This document shows positions 1 through 7,190 of a stretch of 39,108 bases of DNA, in pieces. Source of the DNA: Campylobacteraceae bacterium (GTDB taxonomy: Bacteria; Campylobacterota; Campylobacteria; Campylobacterales; Sulfurovaceae); the NCBI GenBank assembly GCA_027100635.1, contig JAMOOQ010000032.1:1-39108 (forward strand), in the 5' to 3' direction. The position numbers were made by a program, and so were the translations under genes. How positions within the stretch are numbered: position 1 is the stretch's first letter; the number at the start of each line of letters is the position of its first letter. The notes beneath the pieces are model-generated. The model made no database searches. It had not been told where the DNA came from and saw only the letters and a program-made list of their open reading frames with translations.

Positions 1-2
1 AG

Positions 3-125
3 CCTAGATGTCCTAACTTTTTTGTTTTTATTTTATTTATTTTTGTAAAACAGATGGTATATTCCTAATATATATATTTATTTCTTATTATATTACTTTA
101 AGTTTATAGGGGTGATGAATGTCAG
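3..125. repeat. Left copy of 123-bp inverted terminal repeat
   Basis: Positions 3-125 are, as far as I can read, an exact reverse complement of 38986-39108, so the same sequence lies at both ends of the window and points outward. Identity stops at 125/126 here and at 38985/38986 on the right. The repeat is very AT-rich with a few GC-richer blocks near each end. The minus-strand frame at 88-180 runs across the boundary. Most likely this is the edge of a multicopy mobile element (insertion sequence or similar) at which the assembly broke; no transposase is visible in the part present. Confidence 0.85.
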
Positions 126-180
126 ATCCTAACAACTGCTCTAGCTGTGCTATCCTTTTATCTTTGTCTAATTCAGTCAT
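88..180 (-). pseudogene. 5' remnant of a gene cut by the left repeat
   Basis: A minus-strand ATG at 180 is preceded by a good ribosome binding site (AAGGA about nine bases upstream) and opens a 30-codon frame starting MTELDKDKRIAQLEQLLG, which looks like the charged, leucine-rich start of a coiled-coil protein. The repeat begins at codon 19, after which the frame runs into repeat sequence and stops at 88-90. A real start whose body is replaced by repeat sequence suggests a gene interrupted by an insertion. The family cannot be named from 18 residues. An independent small protein is possible but less likely because the repeat boundary is inside the frame. Confidence 0.45.
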
Positions 181-418
181 TTTTATAATCCTTATTTAGG
201 ATAATTATACTATTCTTAAACGATAATACCATTAATTTTTGTTTTTTGGCTAAAGTATTTTAATTAGTTTTAAGCAAATAAATTGATAAGAAATCTAAAT
301 ATTCTTTATTCACTAATAGTATTACTATCTTATATGAAACAGTTATATAAAAAAAGAAAAATAACTCTAAAAATAACTATATCTTAAAGTAATTTTATAT
401 AAAATTATCCTAAAGCAA
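181..418. other. AT-rich non-coding stretch
   Basis: No open frame with a credible ribosome binding site and no clear hairpin was found between the start of the minus-strand gene remnant and the palindromes ahead of the molybdoenzyme operon. It presumably holds the promoter of the remnant gene and upstream sequence of the operon. Confidence 0.5.
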
Positions 419-465
419 AATCTCTTATTAATATCAATAAGAGATTCTTATATATAATATAAGAA
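419..465 (+). promoter_or_regulatory. Promoter with -10 box inside twin palindromes
   Basis: Two palindromes abut. The first has 11-bp perfect arms (419-429 and 436-446) around a 6-base spacer. The second has 9-bp arms (445-453 and 457-465) around 3 bases and contains TATAAT at 453-458. No good -35 box is seen, which is usual in Campylobacterota. A start near 465 would leave about 22 bases before the GAAGGAGGA ribosome binding site and the ATG at 488. The position suits operator sites controlling the molybdoenzyme operon; hairpins in the early transcript are the alternative. Confidence 0.5.
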
Positions 466-487
466 TGGCTATAATGAAGGAGGAAAT

Positions 488-1243
488 ATGAAGTTAGGTT
501 TCTTAGTTGACCTTAACCTATGTATGGGTTGTAAAGGTTGTGAGATTGCTTGTAAAGTGGAAAATGATGTTCCATTAAGCTCTTGGCGTTTGAGAGTAAA
601 ATATATAGATGTGGGTGTGTTCCCAGAGACATCTAGAAATTTTACTCCACTTAGATGTAACCATTGTGAAAATGCTCCATGTGAGAGAATTTGTCCAGTA
701 TCAGCACTACATTATTTAGATAATGGAATTGTAAATATTGATAATGAAAGATGTATTGGTTGTGCTGGTTGTATGATGGCATGTCCTTATGGTGCTATAT
801 ATATGGATCCAGAAACAAATACAGCAGATAAATGTACATTTTGTGCTCACCGTGTAGAGGGTGGAATGATGCCAGCTTGTGTTGTTGCCTGTCCCGTTGA
901 AGCTAATATTTTTGGTAATGTTGATGATGAGACAAGTCATATTTCAAGATATATGATGCAACATCAAGGTTCTGTACAAGTTAGAAAACCAGAAAAACAC
1001 ACAGATCCTAAGCACTATTATGTGGGTGGTGGTAATCAAACTCTAAATCCTCTAGCTCATGAAAGAATAGAAGGTTATGGACTATTTAATAATATTACTC
1101 ATTTAGAGCATGTAGGTGATCCTCATCACTCAATATTAGATAGATTTTTAGAGCCATTTACTTCTCATGAAGAACTTACTAATAATTCATTGGCAGATGA
1201 AAAAATGTCTAAAGCTGGTCATAAAAAAGAAGGAGGTCATTAG
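488..1243 (+). CDS. Four-cluster ferredoxin subunit of a molybdoenzyme (PsrB/TtrB/SoeB-like)
   Basis: This 251-residue protein is the electron-transfer subunit of a complex iron-sulfur molybdoenzyme. Four cysteine groups are visible: C12-x2-C15-x2-C18-x3-C22, then a CNHC...C...CP group, CIGCAGCMMACP, and CTFC...CVVACP, the classic pattern for four [4Fe-4S] clusters that wire the Mo subunit to the membrane anchor. There is no signal peptide, so export would be by piggy-back on the Tat-exported catalytic subunit encoded two genes downstream. The His-rich tail (about residues 175-251) is longer than the core needs. A strong GAAGGAGGA site fixes the start. It is first in a three-gene operon; its stop directly abuts the next ATG. 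Substrate cannot be read from this subunit. Confidence 0.9.
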   Translation: MKLGFLVDLNLCMGCKGCEIACKVENDVPLSSWRLRVKYIDVGVFPETSRNFTPLRCNHCENAPCERICPVSALHYLDNGIVNIDNERCIGCAGCMMACPYGAIYMDPETNTADKCTFCAHRVEGGMMPACVVACPVEANIFGNVDDETSHISRYMMQHQGSVQVRKPEKHTDPKHYYVGGGNQTLNPLAHERIEGYGLFNNITHLEHVGDPHHSILDRFLEPFTSHEELTNNSLADEKMSKAGHKKEGGH

Positions 1244-2191
1244 ATGGTAGAGAATACAATAGCTGCAACTCACGCAGTGGTAACTCTTGATGTAGCACTC
1301 CCAGGTATTATTTGGGGTTGGATGATTACTCTTAATATGTGGGCAAAAAGTATCGGTACAGGTGTAATTATGGTAGGTTTTTATCTATTATATAGACACA
1401 AAAAAGAAGATATGCCAAACTTAAGATGGTTAATGCCTTTAATATCATTTATCGCTTTAAATGTATTTCTATTGTTTACACTACTTGATTTACATCAGCC
1501 TCTAAGAATGGTAAATATTTTTCTTCACCCAAATTGGACTTCAGCAATTACTGTTGGTGCTTGGATGGCTTCTCTTTATACAGGGCTTATCACTTTAATG
1601 GCTTATATTGGAGCTATGGATCAATTTCCTGATTTTAGAAGACACTGTCCTGTATCGAAAGCAGCAAGAACAAATAGTGCAATCTATGAAAAAATATTTC
1701 CATTTGTAGTATTTCTAGCAATCCCTGTAACACTTTATACTGCTATTATTATGGCAGAATCAAGTGCAAGAGATTTATGGCAAGCTCCAACAGAGATGAT
1801 GCAGATGCTTTTAGCAGCATTTTTAGCAGGATCTGCTACACTAATTTTTATTAGTGATCAATGGTCTGTTAATGCAAGAAGAGAGTTATCATTTATTCTT
1901 GCTTTATCTGTATTTTTAGGATTTATGATGTATATGGGAGAATATTTCTTCTCATTTAAATCAGCAGAAGCAGAAGCGACACTTAAGTTTGTTCACGCAG
2001 GTGGAGAATATAATGGTCAATTTTGGTTTGCTATGATAGTTGGTTTTGTTATACCATTTTTCTTATCAATCTCTACAATGAAAAGTGACAATAAAGTTAT
2101 CTTAAAATTTACAGCGTTAATAGCTCTTGTAGGATTATATCTTGCAAAAGATGTTTGGCTAAAAATTCCACAAATGTTACCATTAAGTTAA
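1244..2191 (+). CDS. NrfD/PsrC-type membrane anchor subunit
   Basis: A 315-residue, highly hydrophobic protein with about eight predicted membrane helices, matching the NrfD/PsrC/TtrC/SoeC family that anchors periplasmic molybdoenzymes and exchanges electrons with quinones. Helices are visible from about residue 17 (GIIWGWMITLNMWAKS) onward to the C-terminus. The ATG follows the TAG of the ferredoxin gene without a gap, and the ribosome binding site (AAGGAGG) lies inside that gene's 3' end, implying translational coupling. Length is close to that of TtrC and PsrC proteins. It sits between the Fe-S and Mo subunits, an order typical of ttrBCA rather than psrABC or soeABC. Quinone-binding residues were not assigned. 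Confidence 0.85.
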   Translation: MVENTIAATHAVVTLDVALPGIIWGWMITLNMWAKSIGTGVIMVGFYLLYRHKKEDMPNLRWLMPLISFIALNVFLLFTLLDLHQPLRMVNIFLHPNWTSAITVGAWMASLYTGLITLMAYIGAMDQFPDFRRHCPVSKAARTNSAIYEKIFPFVVFLAIPVTLYTAIIMAESSARDLWQAPTEMMQMLLAAFLAGSATLIFISDQWSVNARRELSFILALSVFLGFMMYMGEYFFSFKSAEAEATLKFVHAGGEYNGQFWFAMIVGFVIPFFLSISTMKSDNKVILKFTALIALVGLYLAKDVWLKIPQMLPLS

Positions 2192-2201
2192 GGGGGTAAA
2201 A

Positions 2202-5200
2202 ATGTCAAAAGAGAATAATATGTTTATTGAAAGTAGACGAACATTTTTAAAAGGTACTGCATTTACAGTTGCAGGTGCTGTTATAGCAAAAGGTGTATTT
2301 ACTACTATAGTTAATACGGAAGCTGTTGCAGAAGATGTTAAAACATCAGAAAATAATCAAGATCTGTCATTTTATCCACCTTTAGAACAGTGGGATAGTT
2401 ATACAGAACTTGATGGTGGAGATTGGAAAAGGGGTGGAACTGGCAGAAATGGTGGATCCAGCTTAGAGAGTGAAAATGGAATTAAAGCTACTGAGTATAT
2501 GCTTGTTCCAACTGCTTGTTCAAATTGTGAGGCTTCTTGTGGACTTACTGCATGGGTTGATATTGGTGAGTATAAAAAATCACAAAATCCTAGAGACCTT
2601 AAGGTAAGAAAATATATGGGTAATCCTCTTCATGCAGGAAGCCGTGGTAGAAACTGTGCAAAAGGTTATGCGGTACAATCACAAATGTATGATCCAGATC
2701 GTATACCTTTTCCTCTAAAAAGAGCTCCTGGAAGTAAACGTGGTGAAGGTAAATGGGTTAGAGTATCTTGGGATGAAGCTATGAAAGAGATTGGTACTAA
2801 AATGCACGATACTCTTAAAAGTGGTGATGAGATGTCTAAAAAATCTATTATGTATCATGTTGGACGACCAAATGAAAATGGTTTTGGACATAGGATTCCA
2901 CATTCAATGGGTTGTGATGGATATGATTCTCATACAAATATATGTTCTGCTGGAGCAAGAGAAGGTACAATTCAATGGGCAAATGATGATAGAAATTCGC
3001 CAGATTGGGCAAATGCTAAACTGATATTCCTTCAATCATCTCATGCAGCAGATGCTGGTCACTATTTTCAACAAGCAGCTGGACTTATTGCAGATGCAAG
3101 AAAAAAGGGTGCTAAACTTGTAGTTATGGATCCTAGACTTTCAAACTCTGCTGGTATGGCTGACTTATGGTTACCAACTTGGCCAGGAACTGAAGCAGCT
3201 GTATATCTATACCTTGCAAATAGAATTTTAAATGACAAAGACCTAAATGGTAATAGTCAAGTAAATCATGATTTTGTTAAAAACTGGGTAAACTGGGATA
3301 GATTGATGGATGATAAAAAATATCTTCACTTTATGTTAGAGCGTGGATATATTAAGCATCTTCCAAAAGGAAACAGTTATGAAGATTTTATTGAATTAAT
3401 TCAAGGTCTTTACCAACCATATACTCTTGAATTTACTGCTAAAGAGTGTAGAATTGAACCATATAAACTAGAAAAACTTTATGAACTATTCATTGATGCT
3501 GGTGATAGAGTAGCTACATATCTATGGAGAGCTGGACCAATTGGACACCGTGGTGGATGGATGAATACAAGAGCTGGATTTTTGCCATTTGTTCTTCGTG
3601 GAGCATTAGCAGGAAATAAAGGTGGAGTAGGGATGCACCACTGGCATGTAATATCTGTAAACGGTAAAGGTGATGCTGCTACTGTAAATGGTAAACGACC
3701 TGCAAAAGTTGATGTTTGGAATGAGATTGCATGGCCACCTGAATACCCTCTTAGTACTTATGAGATGAGTCATATTATGCCTCATTTACTTATGGATGAT
3801 GAGTGGCAAGACAAATGGAATAAAAAAGGTCTTAATATTCCAAGTAAATTAGCTGTTTGGATCCCTAGAATGTATAATCCAGTTTGGATTAATCCTGATG
3901 GGTTTAGATGGATTGAGATGCTAAAGCGTGAAGATAAGATTGAGATGAGCTTTAATCTATCTCCAACATGGAGTGAAACAAACTGGTATTGTGATTTTGT
4001 TCTTCCTGTTGGACTTGCTGGAGAAAGACATGATCAACATTCAGAAGCAACAAAACCTGCAAGATGGTTATCATTTAGACAACCAGCTTTAAGAGTAGCA
4101 TTAGAAAAAATGGGATGGAAAGCAAAAAATCCAACTCGTGCAACACTAGAGGCTCATATTCAGTCTGGTCTTGGTGAAGTTTGGGAAGAGGTTGAATTTT
4201 GGTCAACTATAATGGTTGAATATATTGATCCTGATGGAAGTTTAGGTGTAAGAGATTATTGGGCTTCAAAAGAGGATCCAACAAGAGCTGTAACTATTCC
4301 AGAATGGTATCAGGCTGCGTTTGATAAATTACCAAATCTTAAAGCTGCTGCAAAAGCTAAATATCCAGACTCTAAATATCCAAATTATGAGTTGATGAGA
4401 GATAGAGGAACTTGGCTTGAAGAGGATAATATCTTTAGACCTCAAGAGAGACCTCTTAAAAGAGAAGGTGATAATTTTATTGCTCATGGTCACGAGTATC
4501 ATATTGATGATCTATCAAAAGATAAATATGGTGTAATTAATGCAAACTCTCATGGTAAGAAAAAAGCTATTGGTGTTGAAGTTGAGGGTGAATTAAAACA
4601 AGGTTTCCATACGCTAAGTAAAAAATTAGAGTTTTATTCTGAATGGTTTGCACAGTGGAAATGGCCTGAATATGCTATACCAATTTATCCAACAACAAAG
4701 AGTCAAAGAAAAGAGATGGTGCATATTGTAACACAGGTTCACCATGACTTTATGGAAAAAGATAATGAATTCGCACTTAATACTGTATTTAGATTATCAT
4801 ATAATATTCATACTCGTTCGGTAAACTCTAAGCATCTTATGGAAATTTCTCAAAACCATAACCCAGTTTGGATTAATACTCAGGATGCAAAAAGATTAAA
4901 TATCAAGCAAGGTGATGCTATTAAAGTTACTATCAGTGATACTGTAAGTGGACTTGAAAGTGGTTACTTTATTGCTATGGCTGTTCCAACAGAGGGGCAA
5001 ATGCCTGGCGTTTTAGCAAATTCTCACCACGCTGGTAGATGGAAACTTAAAAATGCTGTTGAGATTCCTGGATTTGAGCAAAAGCTTGGAATTATGGGTC
5101 TTGGTACTCCTTTATATGATATGACTATGGATGGTAAAATAGGTACTCTTAAACCAAAACAAGGAATTGATAAAGGTATGATGGAGCGAAAAAGCTCTTG

Positions 5201-5531
5201 GCAGTTTAAAGAATACAATAAAGATTTAGACAATATTTGGTGGGATGGTCTTACTGGTTCATGGCAAAATGCTGTTGCACCTTCACATCCTGATCCAATT
5301 GCTGGAAATCATGCTTGGCATCAAAAAGTATCTATTGAGTTAGCTGGTAAAGAAGATACAATTGGTGATATATATGTAAATTATGAGAATAATATGAAAG
5401 TATATAAAGCTTGGAGAGATGACTTGACTCGTCCACTAAATAGTGATGATAAGTTAAGAAGACCTCAACATATTAAAAGACCAGCAGTACCTTTATCTGA
5501 TAAAGCATATGCTGTAAATCTTAAAGATTAG
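2202..5531 (+). CDS. Tat-exported molybdopterin oxidoreductase, large subunit (Ttr/Psr-like)
   Basis: This 1109-residue protein is the catalytic subunit of the complex. A twin-arginine signal (ESRRTFLKG, residues 10-18) followed by a hydrophobic stretch predicts a periplasmic enzyme, unlike cytoplasmic SoeA. A [4Fe-4S] motif is formed by C106, C109, C113 and C152. C248 in HTNICSAGAREG is the likely molybdenum ligand, as in Cys-type members (polysulfide, thiosulfate and tetrathionate reductases) of the DMSO reductase family. At about 1100 residues it is much longer than PsrA/PhsA (about 750) and nearer TtrA (about 1020). GGGGG upstream of 2202 supports the start. The neighbours supply the Fe-S and NrfD subunits. 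The sulfur-oxyanion or polysulfide substrate, and whether it runs as oxidase or reductase, are inference. Confidence 0.85.
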   Translation: MSKENNMFIESRRTFLKGTAFTVAGAVIAKGVFTTIVNTEAVAEDVKTSENNQDLSFYPPLEQWDSYTELDGGDWKRGGTGRNGGSSLESENGIKATEYMLVPTACSNCEASCGLTAWVDIGEYKKSQNPRDLKVRKYMGNPLHAGSRGRNCAKGYAVQSQMYDPDRIPFPLKRAPGSKRGEGKWVRVSWDEAMKEIGTKMHDTLKSGDEMSKKSIMYHVGRPNENGFGHRIPHSMGCDGYDSHTNICSAGAREGTIQWANDDRNSPDWANAKLIFLQSSHAADAGHYFQQAAGLIADARKKGAKLVVMDPRLSNSAGMADLWLPTWPGTEAAVYLYLANRILNDKDLNGNSQVNHDFVKNWVNWDRLMDDKKYLHFMLERGYIKHLPKGNSYEDFIELIQGLYQPYTLEFTAKECRIEPYKLEKLYELFIDAGDRVATYLWRAGPIGHRGGWMNTRAGFLPFVLRGALAGNKGGVGMHHWHVISVNGKGDAATVNGKRPAKVDVWNEIAWPPEYPLSTYEMSHIMPHLLMDDEWQDKWNKKGLNIPSKLAVWIPRMYNPVWINPDGFRWIEMLKREDKIEMSFNLSPTWSETNWYCDFVLPVGLAGERHDQHSEATKPARWLSFRQPALRVALEKMGWKAKNPTRATLEAHIQSGLGEVWEEVEFWSTIMVEYIDPDGSLGVRDYWASKEDPTRAVTIPEWYQAAFDKLPNLKAAAKAKYPDSKYPNYELMRDRGTWLEEDNIFRPQERPLKREGDNFIAHGHEYHIDDLSKDKYGVINANSHGKKKAIGVEVEGELKQGFHTLSKKLEFYSEWFAQWKWPEYAIPIYPTTKSQRKEMVHIVTQVHHDFMEKDNEFALNTVFRLSYNIHTRSVNSKHLMEISQNHNPVWINTQDAKRLNIKQGDAIKVTISDTVSGLESGYFIAMAVPTEGQMPGVLANSHHAGRWKLKNAVEIPGFEQKLGIMGLGTPLYDMTMDGKIGTLKPKQGIDKGMMERKSSWQFKEYNKDLDNIWWDGLTGSWQNAVAPSHPDPIAGNHAWHQKVSIELAGKEDTIGDIYVNYENNMKVYKAWRDDLTRPLNSDDKLRRPQHIKRPAVPLSDKAYAVNLKD

Positions 5532-5548
5532 ACTAAAACTCATCGGAA

Positions 5549-5573
5549 GTGATGGCTTTTTTTTTAGCCTCAC
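5549..5573. repeat. GGCT/AGCC hairpin, copy 1 (minus orientation)
   Basis: Read on the minus strand this is GTGA-GGCT-A-run-AGCC-A-TCAC: a 4-bp outer stem, a 4-bp GGCT/AGCC inner stem and a single unpaired A, with an A-rich loop. The same architecture recurs at 7043-7061 and 13381-13399 with different outer stem bases. It lies 18 bases past the molybdoenzyme stop codon. On the plus strand its T run is in the loop rather than after the stem, so it is not a textbook terminator. Confidence 0.6.
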
Positions 5574-5641
5574 CCAAAGCTGGAACTAAAACACCAGTTC
5601 TGAGTTTTAAAATAAATATATTCATTAAATTTTAGTGAAAT

Positions 5642-5666
5642 AGATTCCGTGTCAAGCACGGAATCT
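5642..5666. repeat. 25-bp palindromic element (shortest family member)
   Basis: AGATTCCGTG, five bases (TCAAG), then CACGGAATCT: a perfect palindrome with 10-bp arms. The same core starts the larger elements at 35389-35469 and 18008-18151. It lies in the gap of about 290 bases between the molybdoenzyme operon and the DUF438-type gene. The rest of that gap (5532-5824) holds the GGCT/AGCC hairpin, a distant inverted pair (5535-5543 with 5600-5608) and no gene. Confidence 0.75.
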
Positions 5667-5824
5667 CTAAAATCAAGAGTCTCTATTACTTTTGATACCA
5701 TAAAGGTTGCCAATTGAATAGAGTTATAATTTCTGCTATTCTTCTACAAATTTATTAACATAAAGTTTACTTAAGTTATTTTAAAAGATTAAACTATATA
5801 AAATATCATTTTTAATTAAAAGTT

Positions 5825-6850
5825 ATGAATAATATAGATACAATCGCAAAAAATCTAAGGAAAAAAATGAATGAATTTTTAACAACAGATAGCTCTTCTG
5901 ATTTACCTGAAGGACATCCTGTTTCAGTTTATATGAAAGAAAATATTTTAATTAAAGATATTATAGGAAATATAAATAATCTTAATATAAAAGATAATTT
6001 TAAACCATTTTTGGCATTTTTTGAGCAACTTTGTTCGATAGAAAAGCACTATGCACGAAAAGAAAATCAACTATTTCCATATCTTGAAACTTATGGATGG
6101 ACAAGCCCTAGTCAAAATATGTGGGCAATGCATGATAATATTAGAGATGATATTAGAGAGATTAAAAAAGCGATAAAAGAGGATAATTTTTTAGCTATTA
6201 CTGAGCTTTTACAAAGAGTTTTTGCAACCATCCACCATCTAATTCAAGTTGAAGAGATGAGACTTTTACCAAATGCAATGGGGATGTTAAGCGAAGATGA
6301 TTGGAAAGAGATGAGAGCAGGAGAGGAGGAGATTGGATGGATGTTTGATACACCACCAGCACCATATCCAGCTAAAGAGACTCCTGAATATATTCATCCA
6401 AGTAAAGATACAAAAAAAAGAAAATTACCTTTTTCTTTAGATGGAAGAATAAGATTAAATGAAGGATATTTGCTAGAAGATCAGTTGAATTTAATGCTTC
6501 AATTTATGCCTGTAGATTTAACTTATGTCGATGAAAATGATATAGTTTTATTTTATAATCGTGGAGAAAATAGAGTATTTCCAAGAAGTGCAGGTATTAT
6601 TGGTAGAGAAGTTAAATTTTGTCATCCTCCTAAAAGTGTAGACCAAGTTTTAATGATATTAAAAGAGTTTAAAGCAGGACGAAGAGATGAAGCTGAATTT
6701 TGGATAAACTTTAAAGGCAAATTTATACATATCCAATATTTTGCAATTAGAGATGAAGATGGGACGTATAGAGGTGTAATTGAGATGAGCCAAGATGTAA
6801 CCCATATTAGAAACCTTACAGGTGAACAAAGACTTCTTGATTGGGAGTAG
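5825..6850 (+). CDS. Hemerythrin-like/PAS sensor protein (DUF438 type)
   Basis: A 341-residue soluble protein. Residues 30-150 look like a hemerythrin-type (HHE) helical bundle: H31, H75 in KHYARKENQLFP, E80, H103 in MHDNIRDD, H137/H138 and E143/E144 are candidate di-iron ligands. Residues 215-335 form a PAS-like domain with the motif GREVKFCHPPKSVDQV and the ending GVIEMSQDVTHIR typical of DUF438 proteins. Such proteins are thought to sense oxygen, NO or redox state, but no output domain is attached. The ATG at 5825 lacks a clear ribosome binding site; the in-frame ATG at 5867 (codon 15) follows AAGGA and is a real alternative. It stands alone, downstream of the molybdoenzyme operon, with palindromes on both sides. 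Confidence 0.8.
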   Translation: MNNIDTIAKNLRKKMNEFLTTDSSSDLPEGHPVSVYMKENILIKDIIGNINNLNIKDNFKPFLAFFEQLCSIEKHYARKENQLFPYLETYGWTSPSQNMWAMHDNIRDDIREIKKAIKEDNFLAITELLQRVFATIHHLIQVEEMRLLPNAMGMLSEDDWKEMRAGEEEIGWMFDTPPAPYPAKETPEYIHPSKDTKKRKLPFSLDGRIRLNEGYLLEDQLNLMLQFMPVDLTYVDENDIVLFYNRGENRVFPRSAGIIGREVKFCHPPKSVDQVLMILKEFKAGRRDEAEFWINFKGKFIHIQYFAIRDEDGTYRGVIEMSQDVTHIRNLTGEQRLLDWE

Positions 6851-6917
6851 TTTTATAGATTATTAAGATATAATATATAATTGATGTTACGCATATTTAA
6901 ATTATTTTTAAAATTCA

Positions 6918-6940
6918 AGGGCAACCGAGGGATTGCCCCT
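6918..6940. repeat. GGGCAACC palindromic repeat, copy 1
   Basis: AGGGCAA and TTGCCCCT flank a short spacer; a second copy, again followed by the bases TAC, lies at 22674-22699 directly after another gene. A partial copy in the opposite orientation is at 6959-6972, so GGGATTGCCCCTAC and GTAGGGGTTATCCC can also pair with each other. It behaves like a dispersed REP-type intergenic repeat. Confidence 0.65.
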
Positions 6941-7016
6941 ACAAAAGGTTGATTAGCCGTAGGGGTTATCCCTTCCTTGTGGGTACCCTAAAATATGGAT
7001 AATTATGCTTTTGGAC

Positions 7017-7034
7017 ACGGTGCTTTAGCTCCGT
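7017..7034. repeat. GGCT/AGCC hairpin family, degenerate copy
   Basis: ACGG-T-GCT-TT-AGC-T-CCGT: a 4-bp outer stem, a one-base mismatch and a 3-bp inner stem around a two-base loop. It matches the architecture of 7043-7061 read on the other strand, and the two may also pair imperfectly with each other (GGAC...GTCC over 7013-7065). Confidence 0.45.
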
Positions 7035-7042
7035 ATATTAGG

Positions 7043-7061
7043 GAGAGGCTAAAGCCATCTC
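7043..7061. repeat. GGCT/AGCC hairpin, copy 2
   Basis: GAGA-GGCT-AA-AGCC-A-TCTC: a 4-bp outer stem, GGCT/AGCC inner stem, two-base AA loop and a single bulged A. Compared with 13381-13399 the outer stem differs on both sides in a compensatory way. Confidence 0.6.
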
Positions 7062-7190
7062 GTCCTAAAAAAAGCTTAATTCATTGGCGCATTGAGGTAT
7101 CCCCTTGTGGGTTCCCTAAAATATGGATAATTATAAATATTTATATAAAGTGCGTAATATCAGATATATAACTCTTATACAAGGCTTACA

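Larger units (their letters stand above)
6975..7134. repeat. 32-bp direct repeat pair 128 bp apart
   Basis: The stretch from CCTTGTGGG through CCCTAAAATATGGATAATTAT occurs at 6975-7006 and 7103-7134, with one difference seen (GGGTACCC against GGGTTCCC). Between the copies lie two hairpins. The first version makes a GGGTACCC palindrome. Confidence 0.7.
6882..7162. repeat. 281-bp MITE-like nest of repeats
   Basis: The ends TGATGTTACGCA (6882-6893) and TGCGTAATATCA (7151-7162) are inverted copies with one mismatch in 12. Inside lie a GGGCAACC...TTGCCCC palindrome (6918-6940), its inverted partner (6929-6942 with 6959-6972), a 32-bp direct repeat (6975-7006 and 7103-7134, one mismatch seen), and two GGCT/AGCC-type hairpins. 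There is no reading frame of note. It fills most of the 340-base gap between the DUF438-type gene and the lipoprotein gene. It looks like a non-autonomous element that has collected other small repeats; no target-site duplication was confirmed. Confidence 0.5.

Noticed and set aside
716-940. Antisense 74-codon frame within the Fe-S subunit gene, and similar shadow frames in other genes
   Set aside because: They overlap well-supported genes on the opposite strand or in another frame, with low-complexity products and no ribosome binding site.
2202-5531. SoeA (cytoplasmic sulfite dehydrogenase) as the name of the large subunit
   Set aside because: A perfect twin-arginine signal predicts periplasmic location and the gene order is B-C-A, both unlike soeABC.
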